Assembly (NCBI RefSeq): GCF_001457415.1
Contig: NZ_LN881722.1
Location: forward strand, 434,001-498,000
Reading direction: 5' to 3'
From: Gorillibacterium timonense
Lineage (GTDB): Bacteria > Bacillota > Bacilli > Paenibacillales > NBRC-103111
DNA length: 64,000 bases
This document shows, one piece after another, positions 42,147-51,457 of this stretch (position 1 is the first letter of the stretch; each line of letters opens with the position of its first letter). The notes beneath the pieces were generated by a model. It was not told the DNA's origin and did not search any database. It saw only the letters and a list, made by a program, of their open reading frames with translations. The translations under genes were made by a program, and so were the position numbers.

Positions 42147-43928
42147 TTGCTGCAAGAGGCAAGACAATTGCTTGAACGATATTATGGCTACACCGAATTC
42201 CGTCCGGGGCAGGATCGGTTGATCCGCTCGATTCTGGAGGGGAACGATGTCCTCGGCATCATGCCGACGGGCGGCGGCAAGTCGATCTGCTACCAGATTC
42301 CGGCCCTTCTCTTTCCCGGAGTGAGCCTGGTGGTGTCGCCGCTTATTTCCTTAATGAAGGATCAAATTGACGCATTGACCCAGATGGGCATAGCGGCAAC
42401 GTTTATCAATAGCTCCATCAGCGGCGCGGAGGTGGGCAGGAGGCTGCGCGGTGCGGCACTCGGCCAATACAAGCTGATCTACATCGCTCCGGAGCGCTTG
42501 GAGCTGGAAAGCTTCCGCAGCCTGCTGCATTCGCTGCCTATCTCCATGGTGGCGATTGATGAAGCTCACTGTATTTCCCAGTGGGGGCATGATTTCCGGC
42601 CCAGCTATCGGCGGATTGCCGAGCTGCTAGCGGAGCTTCCCAAGAGACCTCGCGTGACCGCCTTCACCGCTACCGCTACACCGGAGGTTACGACGGATAT
42701 CCTGAATCACTTGGGCATCCCGAAGGATCAGGTGTATTTGACCGGTTTTGACCGGACGAACTTGAAATTCTCTGTCGTCAAGGGCGAGAACAAGCAGGAC
42801 TACCTGTTGAACTTCATCCGGGAACGGAAGGATCAGGCTGGCATCATCTATGCCGCGACGCGCAAGGAGGTGGATTCTCTCTGCGACCTTCTGCTGAAGA
42901 AGGGAGTCGCCGCTGGAAAATACCACGCCGGACTAGCGGACGGCGCGCGCAAGGAGGCCCAGGAGCGCTTTCTCTATGACGATATCCGCGTGATGGTGGC
43001 GAGCAATGCGTTCGGCATGGGGATCGACAAGTCGAACGTGCGCTATGTCATTCACTACAACATGCCGAAGAACATGGAGGCTTATTACCAGGAGGCGGGA
43101 CGCGCCGGTCGTGACGGGGAGCCCGGGGAATGCGTGCTCCTGTTCAGTCCGCAGGACACGATCATTCAGAAATTCCTGATCGAGGAAGGCATCGGCGACC
43201 CGGAGCGGAGGCTGAATGAATACCGCAAGCTTCAGGGAATGGTTGATTACTGCCACACGACGCGCTGCCTCAGGCAATACATCTTGAACTACTTCGGAGA
43301 AGAAGCGCCGGAGGAATGCGGCAACTGCGGCAACTGCAGCGACGAGGTGGAGATCGCGGATTTGACGCGCGAAGCGCAGATGATCTTCTCCTGCATCTAT
43401 CGGATGAAGGAGCGTTTCGGAGCCGCGCTGGTCAGCCAGGTGCTGAAGGGCTCCCGCAACCAGAAGGTGCGCCAGTTCCACTTTACGGAGCTGCCGACTT
43501 ATGGGATTATGAGCCGCTATTCCGAAAAAGAGATCACCGATCTCATCCACACCCTCAGCGCGGAAGGCTATTTGACCTTGACCGAAGGCAAGTTCCCCGT
43601 GCTGAAGCTGGCGCCGAAGGCGGCCCGCGTGCTGCGGGGAGAGGAACCGGTCATGCAGAGGAAGCGCATTGCGGTGCGCCGGGAGGAAGCGGGCAATGCC
43701 GATCTGTTCGAAGTGCTGCGGAGTCTGCGCAAGGAAATCTCTGAGCGCGATCATGTCCCGCCGTATGTCGTCTTTCCCGACAGTACGCTGCGCGAGATGA
43801 GCGTGGTTCTGCCGACCGACCGGAGCGCCATGCTGTCCGTCAAAGGAGTCGGCGAAGCCAAATTTCTGCGGTACGGCGTTCTTTTCCTGGAGAAGATTCA
43901 GGAATTTGTCGAAGGACAAGGCGAGTAG
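42147..43928 (+). CDS. recQ: ATP-dependent DNA helicase RecQ
   Basis: I start at TTG 42147 (L-L-Q-E-A-R), six bases after GGGAGGGG; upstream codons of the same frame have no site. 593 residues. The helicase core shows G-Y-T-E-F-R-P-G-Q, Walker A M-P-T-G-G-G-K-S, D-E-A-H, and A-F-G-M-G-I-D-K-S-N-V-R with Q-E-A-G-R-A-G-R-D-G. The RQC zinc cysteines are Y-C-H-T-T-R-C-L-R and C-G-N-C-G-N-C. The C-terminal HRDC domain is about 515-590. Unwinds DNA in recombination and fork repair. It may share a transcript with the signalling genes after it. Confidence 0.95.
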   Translation: MLQEARQLLERYYGYTEFRPGQDRLIRSILEGNDVLGIMPTGGGKSICYQIPALLFPGVSLVVSPLISLMKDQIDALTQMGIAATFINSSISGAEVGRRLRGAALGQYKLIYIAPERLELESFRSLLHSLPISMVAIDEAHCISQWGHDFRPSYRRIAELLAELPKRPRVTAFTATATPEVTTDILNHLGIPKDQVYLTGFDRTNLKFSVVKGENKQDYLLNFIRERKDQAGIIYAATRKEVDSLCDLLLKKGVAAGKYHAGLADGARKEAQERFLYDDIRVMVASNAFGMGIDKSNVRYVIHYNMPKNMEAYYQEAGRAGRDGEPGECVLLFSPQDTIIQKFLIEEGIGDPERRLNEYRKLQGMVDYCHTTRCLRQYILNYFGEEAPEECGNCGNCSDEVEIADLTREAQMIFSCIYRMKERFGAALVSQVLKGSRNQKVRQFHFTELPTYGIMSRYSEKEITDLIHTLSAEGYLTLTEGKFPVLKLAPKAARVLRGEEPVMQRKRIAVRREEAGNADLFEVLRSLRKEISERDHVPPYVVFPDSTLREMSVVLPTDRSAMLSVKGVGEAKFLRYGVLFLEKIQEFVEGQGE

Positions 43929-44016
43929 CTCGAAGCACTCGAACCACTCAAAGCGCTCGAACCACTCGAGTCGAGGTGGTAAGGTACCAGGCTGAAAGTT
44001 GAAGGAGCAGAGCCGT

Positions 44017-45147
44017 ATGAGAATAATGATTGTGGACGATAATCCGGTCAATTTGATCATTATCGAGAAGATACTAAAAAGCGAGGGCTACCGCGACTGC
44101 TTGACCGCGAGCTCCGCATATGAACTCTATAAACATTTGGGCGTCGATTCGGGAGAGCCTCCCGAATCCGATGTCGACCTCATCCTCATGGACATGATGA
44201 TGCCCGAGATCGACGGGCTGGAGGCTTGCCGCCGCATCAAGCGGGAGGAACGGCTAAGGGATATCCCGATCATCATCGTGACAGCTCTCGGCGATTCCAA
44301 CAAGCTGGCCGAGGCGCTGGATGCCGGGGCGATGGATTATGTCATGAAGCCGATCAACAAGGTGGAGCTGATGGCCCGCATCCGGTCCGCGCTGCGGCTG
44401 AAAAAAGAGATGGACTGGCATATCGAGCGCGACCGCAAGATTCGCAACGAGCTGGATCTCGCCAAGCAGGTTCAGCGCAGCGTGCTCGGCGAACCGGTGG
44501 ACAACGAGATCATCCGGGTCAGCGCCAACTACTATCCGTCCTTCGAGCTTGCCGGGGATATGTATTCCTGGTACCGCATCGACGACAGCCGGTATGGCGT
44601 GATTTTGCTCGACATGATGGGGCATGGCATCTCTTCCTCGCTGGTCTGCATGTTCATCTCCTCCGTGTTGAAGGACACCATCACCCGCCTCATCGATCCG
44701 GAGCTGGTCATCAATGAGCTGAACCGCTATATGACCCAGCTGTACAGCAAGGAGCATTTTATCCACTACTATTTCACCGCGATCTACCTGGTGATCGATA
44801 CGAACCGCAAAGTCATCGAGTACGTTAACGCCGGGCATCCTCCCGGGCTGCTGTTGACCCAAGGGGGAGAAGCGCTTCAGCTTGACCAGGGCTCTTGCGC
44901 CGTCGGGTTCTTTGAACAGATAGAAATCTCCAAGGCCCGCATCGAATACGAGGACGAATCGCGGATCTTCCTGTTTACGGACGGACTGTTGGAAGCGGTT
45001 GAGGAAGCCGGCGGAGATTTGCTGGAGGAATTGACCCGAGCCAGAGGCAATGATCTGGACCGCATCCTCGAACGGATTTTGCCCGAGGAAGTGCGCAAGG
45101 ACCACCATGACGACATGTGCATGGTCATGATCACAGCGAAATCTTGA
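44017..45147 (+). CDS. Response regulator with PP2C-type phosphatase output (RsbY/RsbP/RsbU-like)
   Basis: ATG 44017 (MRIMIVDDNP) follows GAAGGAG; an upstream TTG at 43999 is weaker. 376 residues. Residues 1-125 are a REC domain with phosphoacceptor D59 in L-I-L-M-D-M-M-M-P. A helical linker (E-L-D-L-A-K-Q-V-Q-R-S-V-L) leads to a SpoIIE/RsbU phosphatase: F-E-L-A-G-D-M-Y-S-W, L-L-D-M-M-G-H-G-I-S-S-S, N-A-G-H-P-P-G and F-L-F-T-D-G-L-L-E. Such proteins dephosphorylate RsbV to release sigma-B. The next gene is a hybrid kinase that could phosphorylate D59. Confidence 0.92.
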   Translation: MRIMIVDDNPVNLIIIEKILKSEGYRDCLTASSAYELYKHLGVDSGEPPESDVDLILMDMMMPEIDGLEACRRIKREERLRDIPIIIVTALGDSNKLAEALDAGAMDYVMKPINKVELMARIRSALRLKKEMDWHIERDRKIRNELDLAKQVQRSVLGEPVDNEIIRVSANYYPSFELAGDMYSWYRIDDSRYGVILLDMMGHGISSSLVCMFISSVLKDTITRLIDPELVINELNRYMTQLYSKEHFIHYYFTAIYLVIDTNRKVIEYVNAGHPPGLLLTQGGEALQLDQGSCAVGFFEQIEISKARIEYEDESRIFLFTDGLLEAVEEAGGDLLEELTRARGNDLDRILERILPEEVRKDHHDDMCMVMITAKS

Positions 45148-45163
45148 GGCGGGTGGTGGGCCA

Positions 45164-47977
45164 ATGCGGATGAAGATCAAGACGCGCCTGTTTGTCGGCT
45201 TCGGGGTGTTGATCCTTCTGCTGTTCACGATAGCAGGAGTGGGCATCGACCGATTCTCGGCACTGAGGTCGGATGTGAACGAGATCTATCAGAATCGGTA
45301 CGAAAAGGTATCGCTCGCTACCTCGGCCCGCCTCAGCATGAACGAAATGGCGAAGCATATCGCCAATCTTCTCAATCAGGGTAGCTCCTTTCAGGCTGCC
45401 GAGGAGCTCGCTTCCTTGGATGAGCGCAAAGGAAACACGGAACGGTACCTGCGGCAATTGACGGAGCTGGCGAATGCTTCGGATGCAGAGAAGAGCCTGT
45501 CCCTTACGGCGGTGGAGGACTGGAACCAATTCACAGGCTATGTAGCCCAATTGGTCGAGTTGATCAAGGAGGGCAAGCTGGAGAATGCGGTGGAGCTTCG
45601 AGCCGAGGAGGGCGTCGATTATCAAAATGCTCTGCAGGAGTCTCTGCTCAAGTTGAGCGACTATCATGAGGGCAGGATGCGTACGTCCCTGACCGAGATC
45701 AACGACACGAACCGGCGGATGCTGCTGCTCACCGGCGGGCTGTCGGCCGCCGGAATCTTTCTCGGGATCGCGGTGATGCTCTGGCTGATTCGCAGCATAT
45801 CCGGCGGTCTCAACGGCGTGGCGGACCTGCTCGCTTCGATATCAAACGGGAGCTTCCGAAGAAGATCACCCGCCTCGGCTTCCCAGGCTCCAGATAAGCC
45901 GGATGAATTTGACGAGATCTCGATCGCCTTCCACCGGATGGTCGACGATCTAGCGATCCGGACGGAGAACGAGCGTAAGCTGACGCTGAAGCTTGAAGAA
46001 GAGAACTGGCATTCCGCCAATCTCGCCCATATGCTGGAGCTTCTTCAGACGGCGGGGGATCTGCCGGAAGCCTCCCAATGGTTCGCAAGCGAGGTCGTTC
46101 CCCTGATCGGAGGCGTCTGCGGTGCGGTCTATCTGCTTCAGCCTGCCGGAGGCTCTCCGGTTTTGCGAATGAGCGGTGCTTATGCCTTCGACACAGAGGA
46201 AGAGAAGCGGAGCTTCGCCGTCGGCGAGGGCTGGGTCGGCCAATGCGCGCTGGACCGCAAGCCCCTTCGGCTGTCCGACCTGCCTCCCGGCTACATTACG
46301 CTGCGTTCCGGAACCGGGATGACGGAGCCGGTCGATCTCCTGCTTGTGCCGATCCTCCATGAGGGGGAGCTTCTCGGCGTCTTTGAAGCGGCAGCGCTCC
46401 GAAGCTTCGCTTCCCGCGAATGCGAGCTTGCGGAGAAGCTGACCGAGGCGCTCGCTGGCGCGCTAAGCCGAATCCGCTCTCGCAAGCGGATCGAAGAGCT
46501 CCTGAACATGTCGCAGACCCTTACGGAAGAGCTACAATCCCAATCCGAGGAGCTCCAGCATCAATCGGAGGAGCTCGTCACGCAACAGGAGGAGCTCAAG
46601 CACTCCAATGAGATGCTGGAGCAGCAGCTCCGGATCATCGAAGAGAAGAACAAGCAGTTGGAAGACAGTCAGGCGATTCTGGAGCGACAGAAACAGGAGT
46701 TGTCGCTTTCTTCCCAATACAAGACGGAATTTCTCGCCAACATGTCTCATGAGCTGCGAACTCCGCTGAACAGCATGCTGATTTTGTCGCAGCTGCTTGC
46801 GGAGAACAAGGAAGGAAATCTATCGGGGAAGCAGCAGGAATACGCAGGGACCATCCATTCTTCCGGCGGCGACCTGCTGCGGCTGATCGATGACATTCTC
46901 GACCTGTCGAAGGTGGAAGCGGGCAAGATGGAGATCCACCCGGATGCCGTCCGGCTGGTTGATCTTGCGGACCATCTCCGCCAGCTTTTTGCCCCCCTTG
47001 CCGTGAAGAACGGGGTCGATTTCCGCGTTCACGTAGAGAAGAGCAGCCCTTCCGTCCTGTACACGGATGGTCATCGCGTCCAGCAAATCCTCAAGAATTT
47101 GCTGGGAAACGCGTTTAAGTTCACCCGCGAGGGCAGCGTGACGCTCACAGTCAGCGCTGAGAGCGGCGGCGATAGCTCCGTCCCGGACGTTCCGCGAGCG
47201 GAAGGAGAAGCCGTCCGCTTTGAGGTGAAGGATACGGGGATCGGGATCAGCGATGAGAAGCTGAGCCTGATCTTCGAAGCCTTTCGCCAGGCAGACGGTT
47301 CGACGGGGCGGAGGTTCGGCGGGACCGGTCTCGGCTTGTCGATCAGCCTGGAGCTGGCCCGGCTTCTCGGCGGGACGATCACGGTGGAGAGCGAGCCGGA
47401 TCGGGGGAGCGCCTTCGCTCTGACCCTTCCCGATCTCCGTTCGCATCCGGCTTTAAGCGGGCATGCGGAAGCGGCCGCTAGCGCCGAGTCTGATGCCACT
47501 CCGGATGCGGAAGCGCAAGCCGTCTTCGACTCCGGCTGTCCGATCCTTGCTGCGGGTACCGACACTGCGGCTGAGACGGGCGACGAAATCGAGACGGCCC
47601 CCTTCGCCGGCAAGTCCATCCTTCTCGTCGACGACGATATCCGCAATGTTTTCGCGTTATCGAGCTTTCTGGAGAACTACGACATGAGAGTCACATTCGC
47701 CGAGAACGGCAGGGAAGCCCTTGATGTCCTGAGACGGAATCCCGATTTCGACCTCGTTCTCATGGACATCATGATGCCGGAGATGGACGGCTACGAGACG
47801 ATGAGGCGGATTCGGGAGCAGCCCGAGTTCGATGATCTGCCGATCATCGCATTGACCGCCAAGGCGATGCGGGAGGACCGCAGCCGCTGCATGGAGAATG
47901 GAGCTTCTGATTATATGGCCAAGCCGATCGATACGAACCGGCTATTGTCCTTGTTAAAGGTATGGCTGTACAAATGA
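45164..47977 (+). CDS. Membrane hybrid sensor histidine kinase (RsbK-like)
   Basis: 937 residues, 16 bp after the phosphatase gene. Order: membrane helix about 8-28; extracellular four-helix sensor (CHASE3/4HB type) about 30-180; second helix about 185-208; HAMP about 210-265; GAF about 300-435; glutamine-rich coiled coil about 440-520; HisKA with H529 in S-H-E-L-R-T-P-L-N; ATPase domain with D-T-G-I-G-I and G-G-T-G-L-G-L-S; C-terminal REC with D868 in L-M-D-I-M-M-P. This is the layout of RsbK of Bacillus cereus, and the neighbours match too. Methylatable Glu in the coiled coil would be the target of the CheR protein encoded next. Confidence 0.9.
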   Translation: MRMKIKTRLFVGFGVLILLLFTIAGVGIDRFSALRSDVNEIYQNRYEKVSLATSARLSMNEMAKHIANLLNQGSSFQAAEELASLDERKGNTERYLRQLTELANASDAEKSLSLTAVEDWNQFTGYVAQLVELIKEGKLENAVELRAEEGVDYQNALQESLLKLSDYHEGRMRTSLTEINDTNRRMLLLTGGLSAAGIFLGIAVMLWLIRSISGGLNGVADLLASISNGSFRRRSPASASQAPDKPDEFDEISIAFHRMVDDLAIRTENERKLTLKLEEENWHSANLAHMLELLQTAGDLPEASQWFASEVVPLIGGVCGAVYLLQPAGGSPVLRMSGAYAFDTEEEKRSFAVGEGWVGQCALDRKPLRLSDLPPGYITLRSGTGMTEPVDLLLVPILHEGELLGVFEAAALRSFASRECELAEKLTEALAGALSRIRSRKRIEELLNMSQTLTEELQSQSEELQHQSEELVTQQEELKHSNEMLEQQLRIIEEKNKQLEDSQAILERQKQELSLSSQYKTEFLANMSHELRTPLNSMLILSQLLAENKEGNLSGKQQEYAGTIHSSGGDLLRLIDDILDLSKVEAGKMEIHPDAVRLVDLADHLRQLFAPLAVKNGVDFRVHVEKSSPSVLYTDGHRVQQILKNLLGNAFKFTREGSVTLTVSAESGGDSSVPDVPRAEGEAVRFEVKDTGIGISDEKLSLIFEAFRQADGSTGRRFGGTGLGLSISLELARLLGGTITVESEPDRGSAFALTLPDLRSHPALSGHAEAAASAESDATPDAEAQAVFDSGCPILAAGTDTAAETGDEIETAPFAGKSILLVDDDIRNVFALSSFLENYDMRVTFAENGREALDVLRRNPDFDLVLMDIMMPEMDGYETMRRIREQPEFDDLPIIALTAKAMREDRSRCMENGASDYMAKPIDTNRLLSLLKVWLYK

Positions 47978-47987
47978 GGGAACCGAT

Positions 47988-48845
47988 ATGACGGACATCC
48001 AATCGAACCCCTCCTTGCTGACACCGGAGGAGGAACTGGAAAACATCGAGATCGAGCTCTTGCTGGAAGGAATCTTTCGCGTCTACGGATACGATTTTCG
48101 CGATTATGCCTTCTCCTCGCTCCGCCGCCGGATCTGGCATCGAATCCACGCGCTGCATCTCGGCAGCGTATCCGGCTTGCAGGAGAAGGTGCTGCATGAC
48201 CCCGCCCAGATGAAGGCGCTCATCGGCAGCTTGTCTATCAGCGTGACGGAGATGTTTCGGGATCCGCTGCTGTTTCAGCTTTTTCGGCGGGAGGCGGTTC
48301 CGTATCTGAAGTCCTTGCCGCAGATTCGCATCTGGCACGCCGGCTGCTCGACCGGAGAAGAAGTGCTGTCGATGGCTATTCTGCTTCACGAGGAAGGGCT
48401 GCTCGATCGGGCGAGAATCTATGCGACGGACATGAACGAGGACTCGCTGGACCAAGCCCGCAAAGGCATCATTCCCTTGCGCAAAATGCGGGATTACACC
48501 CGCAACTATCTTGCGGCGGGAGGAAGCGGGGAGTTCTCGGAATATTACTCCGTCAAAAGCGAATATGCGGTCTTCCAGCCCGAGCTGCTAAACCATGCCG
48601 TATTCGCCCAGCACAACCTGGTGACCGACCAGTCCTTCAACGAATTTCACGTGATTTTTTGCCGCAATGTGTTGATCTATTTCAATAAGGATTTGCAGGA
48701 TCAGGTTCATCGGCTGATCTACGACAGCCTGAGCCTGAAGGGATTCCTCGCCCTGGGGAACCGGGAATCGATCAATTTCACCCATCACGCCGATAGCTAT
48801 CAGCCCATGAGCCCAAGCGAAAGGTTATACCGTAAAATCCGATGA
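47988..48845 (+). CDS. CheR-type protein-glutamate methyltransferase (RsbM-like)
   Basis: 285 residues, 10 bp after the kinase gene. Helical N-terminal part (about 20-95), then the SAM domain: W-H-A-G-C-S-T-G-E-E-V-L-S-M-A, Y-A-T-D-M-N-E-D-S-L and V-I-F-C-R-N-V-L-I-Y-F. No tetratricopeptide or chemoreceptor-tail-binding loop stands out. No chemotaxis genes are nearby, so it probably methylates the hybrid kinase and tunes its signalling, as RsbM does with RsbK (known in B. cereus; inferred here). Confidence 0.9.
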   Translation: MTDIQSNPSLLTPEEELENIEIELLLEGIFRVYGYDFRDYAFSSLRRRIWHRIHALHLGSVSGLQEKVLHDPAQMKALIGSLSISVTEMFRDPLLFQLFRREAVPYLKSLPQIRIWHAGCSTGEEVLSMAILLHEEGLLDRARIYATDMNEDSLDQARKGIIPLRKMRDYTRNYLAAGGSGEFSEYYSVKSEYAVFQPELLNHAVFAQHNLVTDQSFNEFHVIFCRNVLIYFNKDLQDQVHRLIYDSLSLKGFLALGNRESINFTHHADSYQPMSPSERLYRKIR

Positions 48846-48862
48846 TTGCGAGGGGAGATACG

Positions 48863-50941
48863 ATGGCGCTCGACTACCCTGTTCCTATCCTGCTGGTGGA
48901 CGACCACCCGGAAAATCTGCTTGCCATTGAAGCCGTTCTTGCGGAAGAAAGCTATAACCTGGTGCGCGCTTCCTCCGGCGAGGAAGCTCTGCGCTGTCTT
49001 CTGAAGAATGAATTTGCGGTGATCGTGCTTGATGTCCAGATGCCGGGGATGGATGGCTTTGAGACCGCTCGCTTCATCAAGGCCCGGGAAAAATCGAAGA
49101 ACATTCCGATCATCTTCATCACCGCGACGAGCAAGGAAACCGAGCAGGTGTTTACCGGGTATTCGGTCGGGGCGATCGACTACATGGTCAAGCCGTTCAT
49201 TCCGCAGGCGTTGAAGTCGAAGATCGAAGGCTTTGTGAGCATTTACATCACGAACAAGGTCCTCCAGCAGCAGACCGATCTCCTACATGAGCAGACGATT
49301 CAGCTGGAAAAGGCGAACCGCGAGCTGCTCCTCACCACGCATAATCTGACCAAGGCGGAGGCGCAGGCGCGGGTTATCCGGGAAACGTCGATCGATACGA
49401 TGATTACCTTCGACAATGGAGGGACGATTCTGAAGATCAATCCGGCGGCGGAGACGATGTTCGGGTACAAGGAAGAGGAGCTGCTCGGCCAGCATATCTC
49501 GCTCGTCATTCCGTCGATTCATGAGCTGGAGGCGTGCCCGGAGCGAAACGGCGGCGAAACGTTGAAGTATACGACAGGCAAGCTCAGCGAGCTCATCCTG
49601 TGGCAAAAGAACGGCTCGGAGTTTCCCGCCGAGATCCAAATCGGGGAAGCGTTCATCGGCGACGACCATCTCTTTGCGATTACCGTGAGCGACATCACCG
49701 AGCGGAAAAAGAGCGAGCAGGAGCTAATCAAGGCCAAGGAAGCGGCGGAGATCGCTTCCAAGGTCAAAACGGAATTTCTCGCGATGATGAGCCATGAGAT
49801 CCGCACGCCCATGAACGGCGTCATCGGGATGACCGATCTGCTGCTCGAAACCGAGCTTACGACCGATCAGCGGGAGCTGGCCGAGGTCATTCGCAAGAGC
49901 GGGGACGCGCTGCTGTCTGTCATCAACGATATCCTCGACTTTTCCAAGATCGAATCGGGCAAGATGGAGCTGGAGAACGAACCGTTCGCGCTGGAAGCCT
50001 GCGTAGCGGAAACCTTCGATCTGTTTACGGCCAAATCCCGCAAGCGCAACCTCGATATGCAGTTTTTTATGGATCCCCGCTTGCCCGAGTACATCATGGG
50101 AGACATCACGCGCCTCAGGCAGATCTTGATCAATCTGGTCGGCAACGCCGTCAAATTCACCTTGAACGGCAGCGTCTATGTGATGGTGAGCCTGGTTGAC
50201 GAGCAGGAGGACCGGGTCAAGCTCGAGTTTGTTGTGAAGGATACAGGAATCGGGATTGCCCCCGATAAGCTGGATCGGCTGTTCAAGCCATTCTCGCAGC
50301 TCGATTCCTCCATGACGAGAAAGTACGGGGGGACCGGTCTTGGGCTTGCCATCTGCAAAACCCTCGTCGACCTGATGGAGGGGGATATCCGAGTGGACCC
50401 CGATTCCGAAATCGGGGCGACTTTCCTCTTCACGATTGTGGCGGACAAGGTGGACCCACAGCTGCTCGTCGCTTTGGAACAACCTGTTGCGAATGAGGAG
50501 GAACCCGCCCCTTCCTCCGGGCCGGGCCGGTCCTTGCGGATCCTGGTCGCCGAGGACAACCTGGTGAACCAGAAGCTGATGCTGCGCATTTTGGAATGCA
50601 TGGGGCATGACGTTGAAATCGCAGAGACCGGAAAACAGACGGTCCAGATGGCGCTTAGCCGGGAGTATGACGTTCTCTTCATGGACATCCAAATGCCGGA
50701 GATGGACGGCATCGAAGCGACCAAGGAAATCGTCAAGCAGCTTCCAAAGGGGCGTCGGCCGAAGATCATCGCCATGACCGCCAACGTTCTAAAGGAGGAG
50801 AAGGAACGCTGTCTGGCGGCAGGGATGGAGGGCTTCATGGGCAAGCCGGTCAAGGGCAATCAGATCCGCCAAATGCTCGATTCTGCCGCCGCCACCGATG
50901 AGCGGGACACCTCGACCAGACGCCGCGGGACGAGCGCCTAA
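48863..50941 (+). CDS. Cytosolic hybrid histidine kinase, REC-PAS-HisKA-HATPase-REC
   Basis: ATG 48863 (MALDYPVP) follows GCGAGGGGAG; ATG 48842 overlaps the CheR stop but lies before that site. 692 residues and no membrane helix. REC1 has D57 (V-L-D-V-Q-M-P-G-M-D-G). A coiled coil about 125-175 is followed by PAS about 178-290 (D-T-M-I-T-F-D-N-G-G). The HisKA histidine is H311 in S-H-E-I-R-T-P-M-N-G. The ATPase has D-T-G-I-G-I and G-G-T-G-L-G-L-A. REC2 has D608 (F-M-D-I-Q-M-P-E-M-D-G). It may feed a second, internal signal into the phosphatase at 44017. Confidence 0.9.
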   Translation: MALDYPVPILLVDDHPENLLAIEAVLAEESYNLVRASSGEEALRCLLKNEFAVIVLDVQMPGMDGFETARFIKAREKSKNIPIIFITATSKETEQVFTGYSVGAIDYMVKPFIPQALKSKIEGFVSIYITNKVLQQQTDLLHEQTIQLEKANRELLLTTHNLTKAEAQARVIRETSIDTMITFDNGGTILKINPAAETMFGYKEEELLGQHISLVIPSIHELEACPERNGGETLKYTTGKLSELILWQKNGSEFPAEIQIGEAFIGDDHLFAITVSDITERKKSEQELIKAKEAAEIASKVKTEFLAMMSHEIRTPMNGVIGMTDLLLETELTTDQRELAEVIRKSGDALLSVINDILDFSKIESGKMELENEPFALEACVAETFDLFTAKSRKRNLDMQFFMDPRLPEYIMGDITRLRQILINLVGNAVKFTLNGSVYVMVSLVDEQEDRVKLEFVVKDTGIGIAPDKLDRLFKPFSQLDSSMTRKYGGTGLGLAICKTLVDLMEGDIRVDPDSEIGATFLFTIVADKVDPQLLVALEQPVANEEEPAPSSGPGRSLRILVAEDNLVNQKLMLRILECMGHDVEIAETGKQTVQMALSREYDVLFMDIQMPEMDGIEATKEIVKQLPKGRRPKIIAMTANVLKEEKERCLAAGMEGFMGKPVKGNQIRQMLDSAAATDERDTSTRRRGTSA

Positions 50942-51008
50942 AGCGGCATTATCCGTTTGAATGAACCGTCACCGGGGTAGAGCCTGCACCGGATATTGAA
51001 TGCAGGAG

Positions 51009-51052
51009 AAGCTTCAGCAGAGACGATCTGTCGTCTACGCTGAGGCTTTTTC
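51009..51052 (+). terminator. Terminator after the signalling operon
   Basis: AAGCTTCAGC (51009-51018) pairs with GCTGAGGCTT (51039-51048), with an inner ACGA/TCGT stem, followed by TT. It probably ends the 44017-50941 transcript. Confidence 0.75.
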
Positions 51053-51457
51053 CGCATGCATGTGGATCGACCCGTGCGGCATACTCGGCTCGGGCAAACG
51101 CCATACTAAGGCAAGGATCGTACAGCCATCCCGGGCTTAAGGCTTGCTCCTTCCCTCGACTCGCAAGCGAGAAGCCGTGCATGAAGCTGTTTCATGGAGA
51201 GCCGGGTCGTTTAATTACCTAGTACATTGTCAGCTTAAAAAACCGTGGTCTCCGCACAACTTCCCATACCTATTGACGCCGATTCCTATCCACACGATTA
51301 GGGCTGACAGCGTACTAGTACGTTACAACGTACCGGGTACGAACGTTTGGAGAAAGGCTGACTCGCTATTTGGAACAACCGCAAACGGACTTATTCGCTT
51401 TTACGAAACGATTCCAAATGGTCATTTGAACCCATCTCATAAACGAAAGGTGATCGT
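51053..51457. other. Intergenic region holding MITE copy 2 and the glgC leader
   Basis: Apart from the repeat at 51220-51317, about 140 bp lead into glgC with CGAAAGGTGATC as its ribosome site. No separate gene is seen. Confidence 0.5.
51220..51317. repeat. MITE copy 2 (inverted orientation)
   Basis: Flanked by TA on both sides (51220-51221 and 51316-51317, each within CTAG). The ends are GTACATTGTCAGC and GCTGACAGCGTAC. Read on the minus strand it matches copy 3 almost base for base over 93-94 bp. It lies between the signalling operon terminator and glgC. Confidence 0.88.

Noticed and set aside
42933-44060. 375-codon minus-strand open frame
   Set aside because: It is antisense to recQ; no start signal and no family pattern.
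47988-48845. CheR protein as a chemotaxis component
   Set aside because: No cheA, cheW, cheB or receptor gene is nearby, and it lies in a kinase-phosphatase operon resembling RsbKMY.
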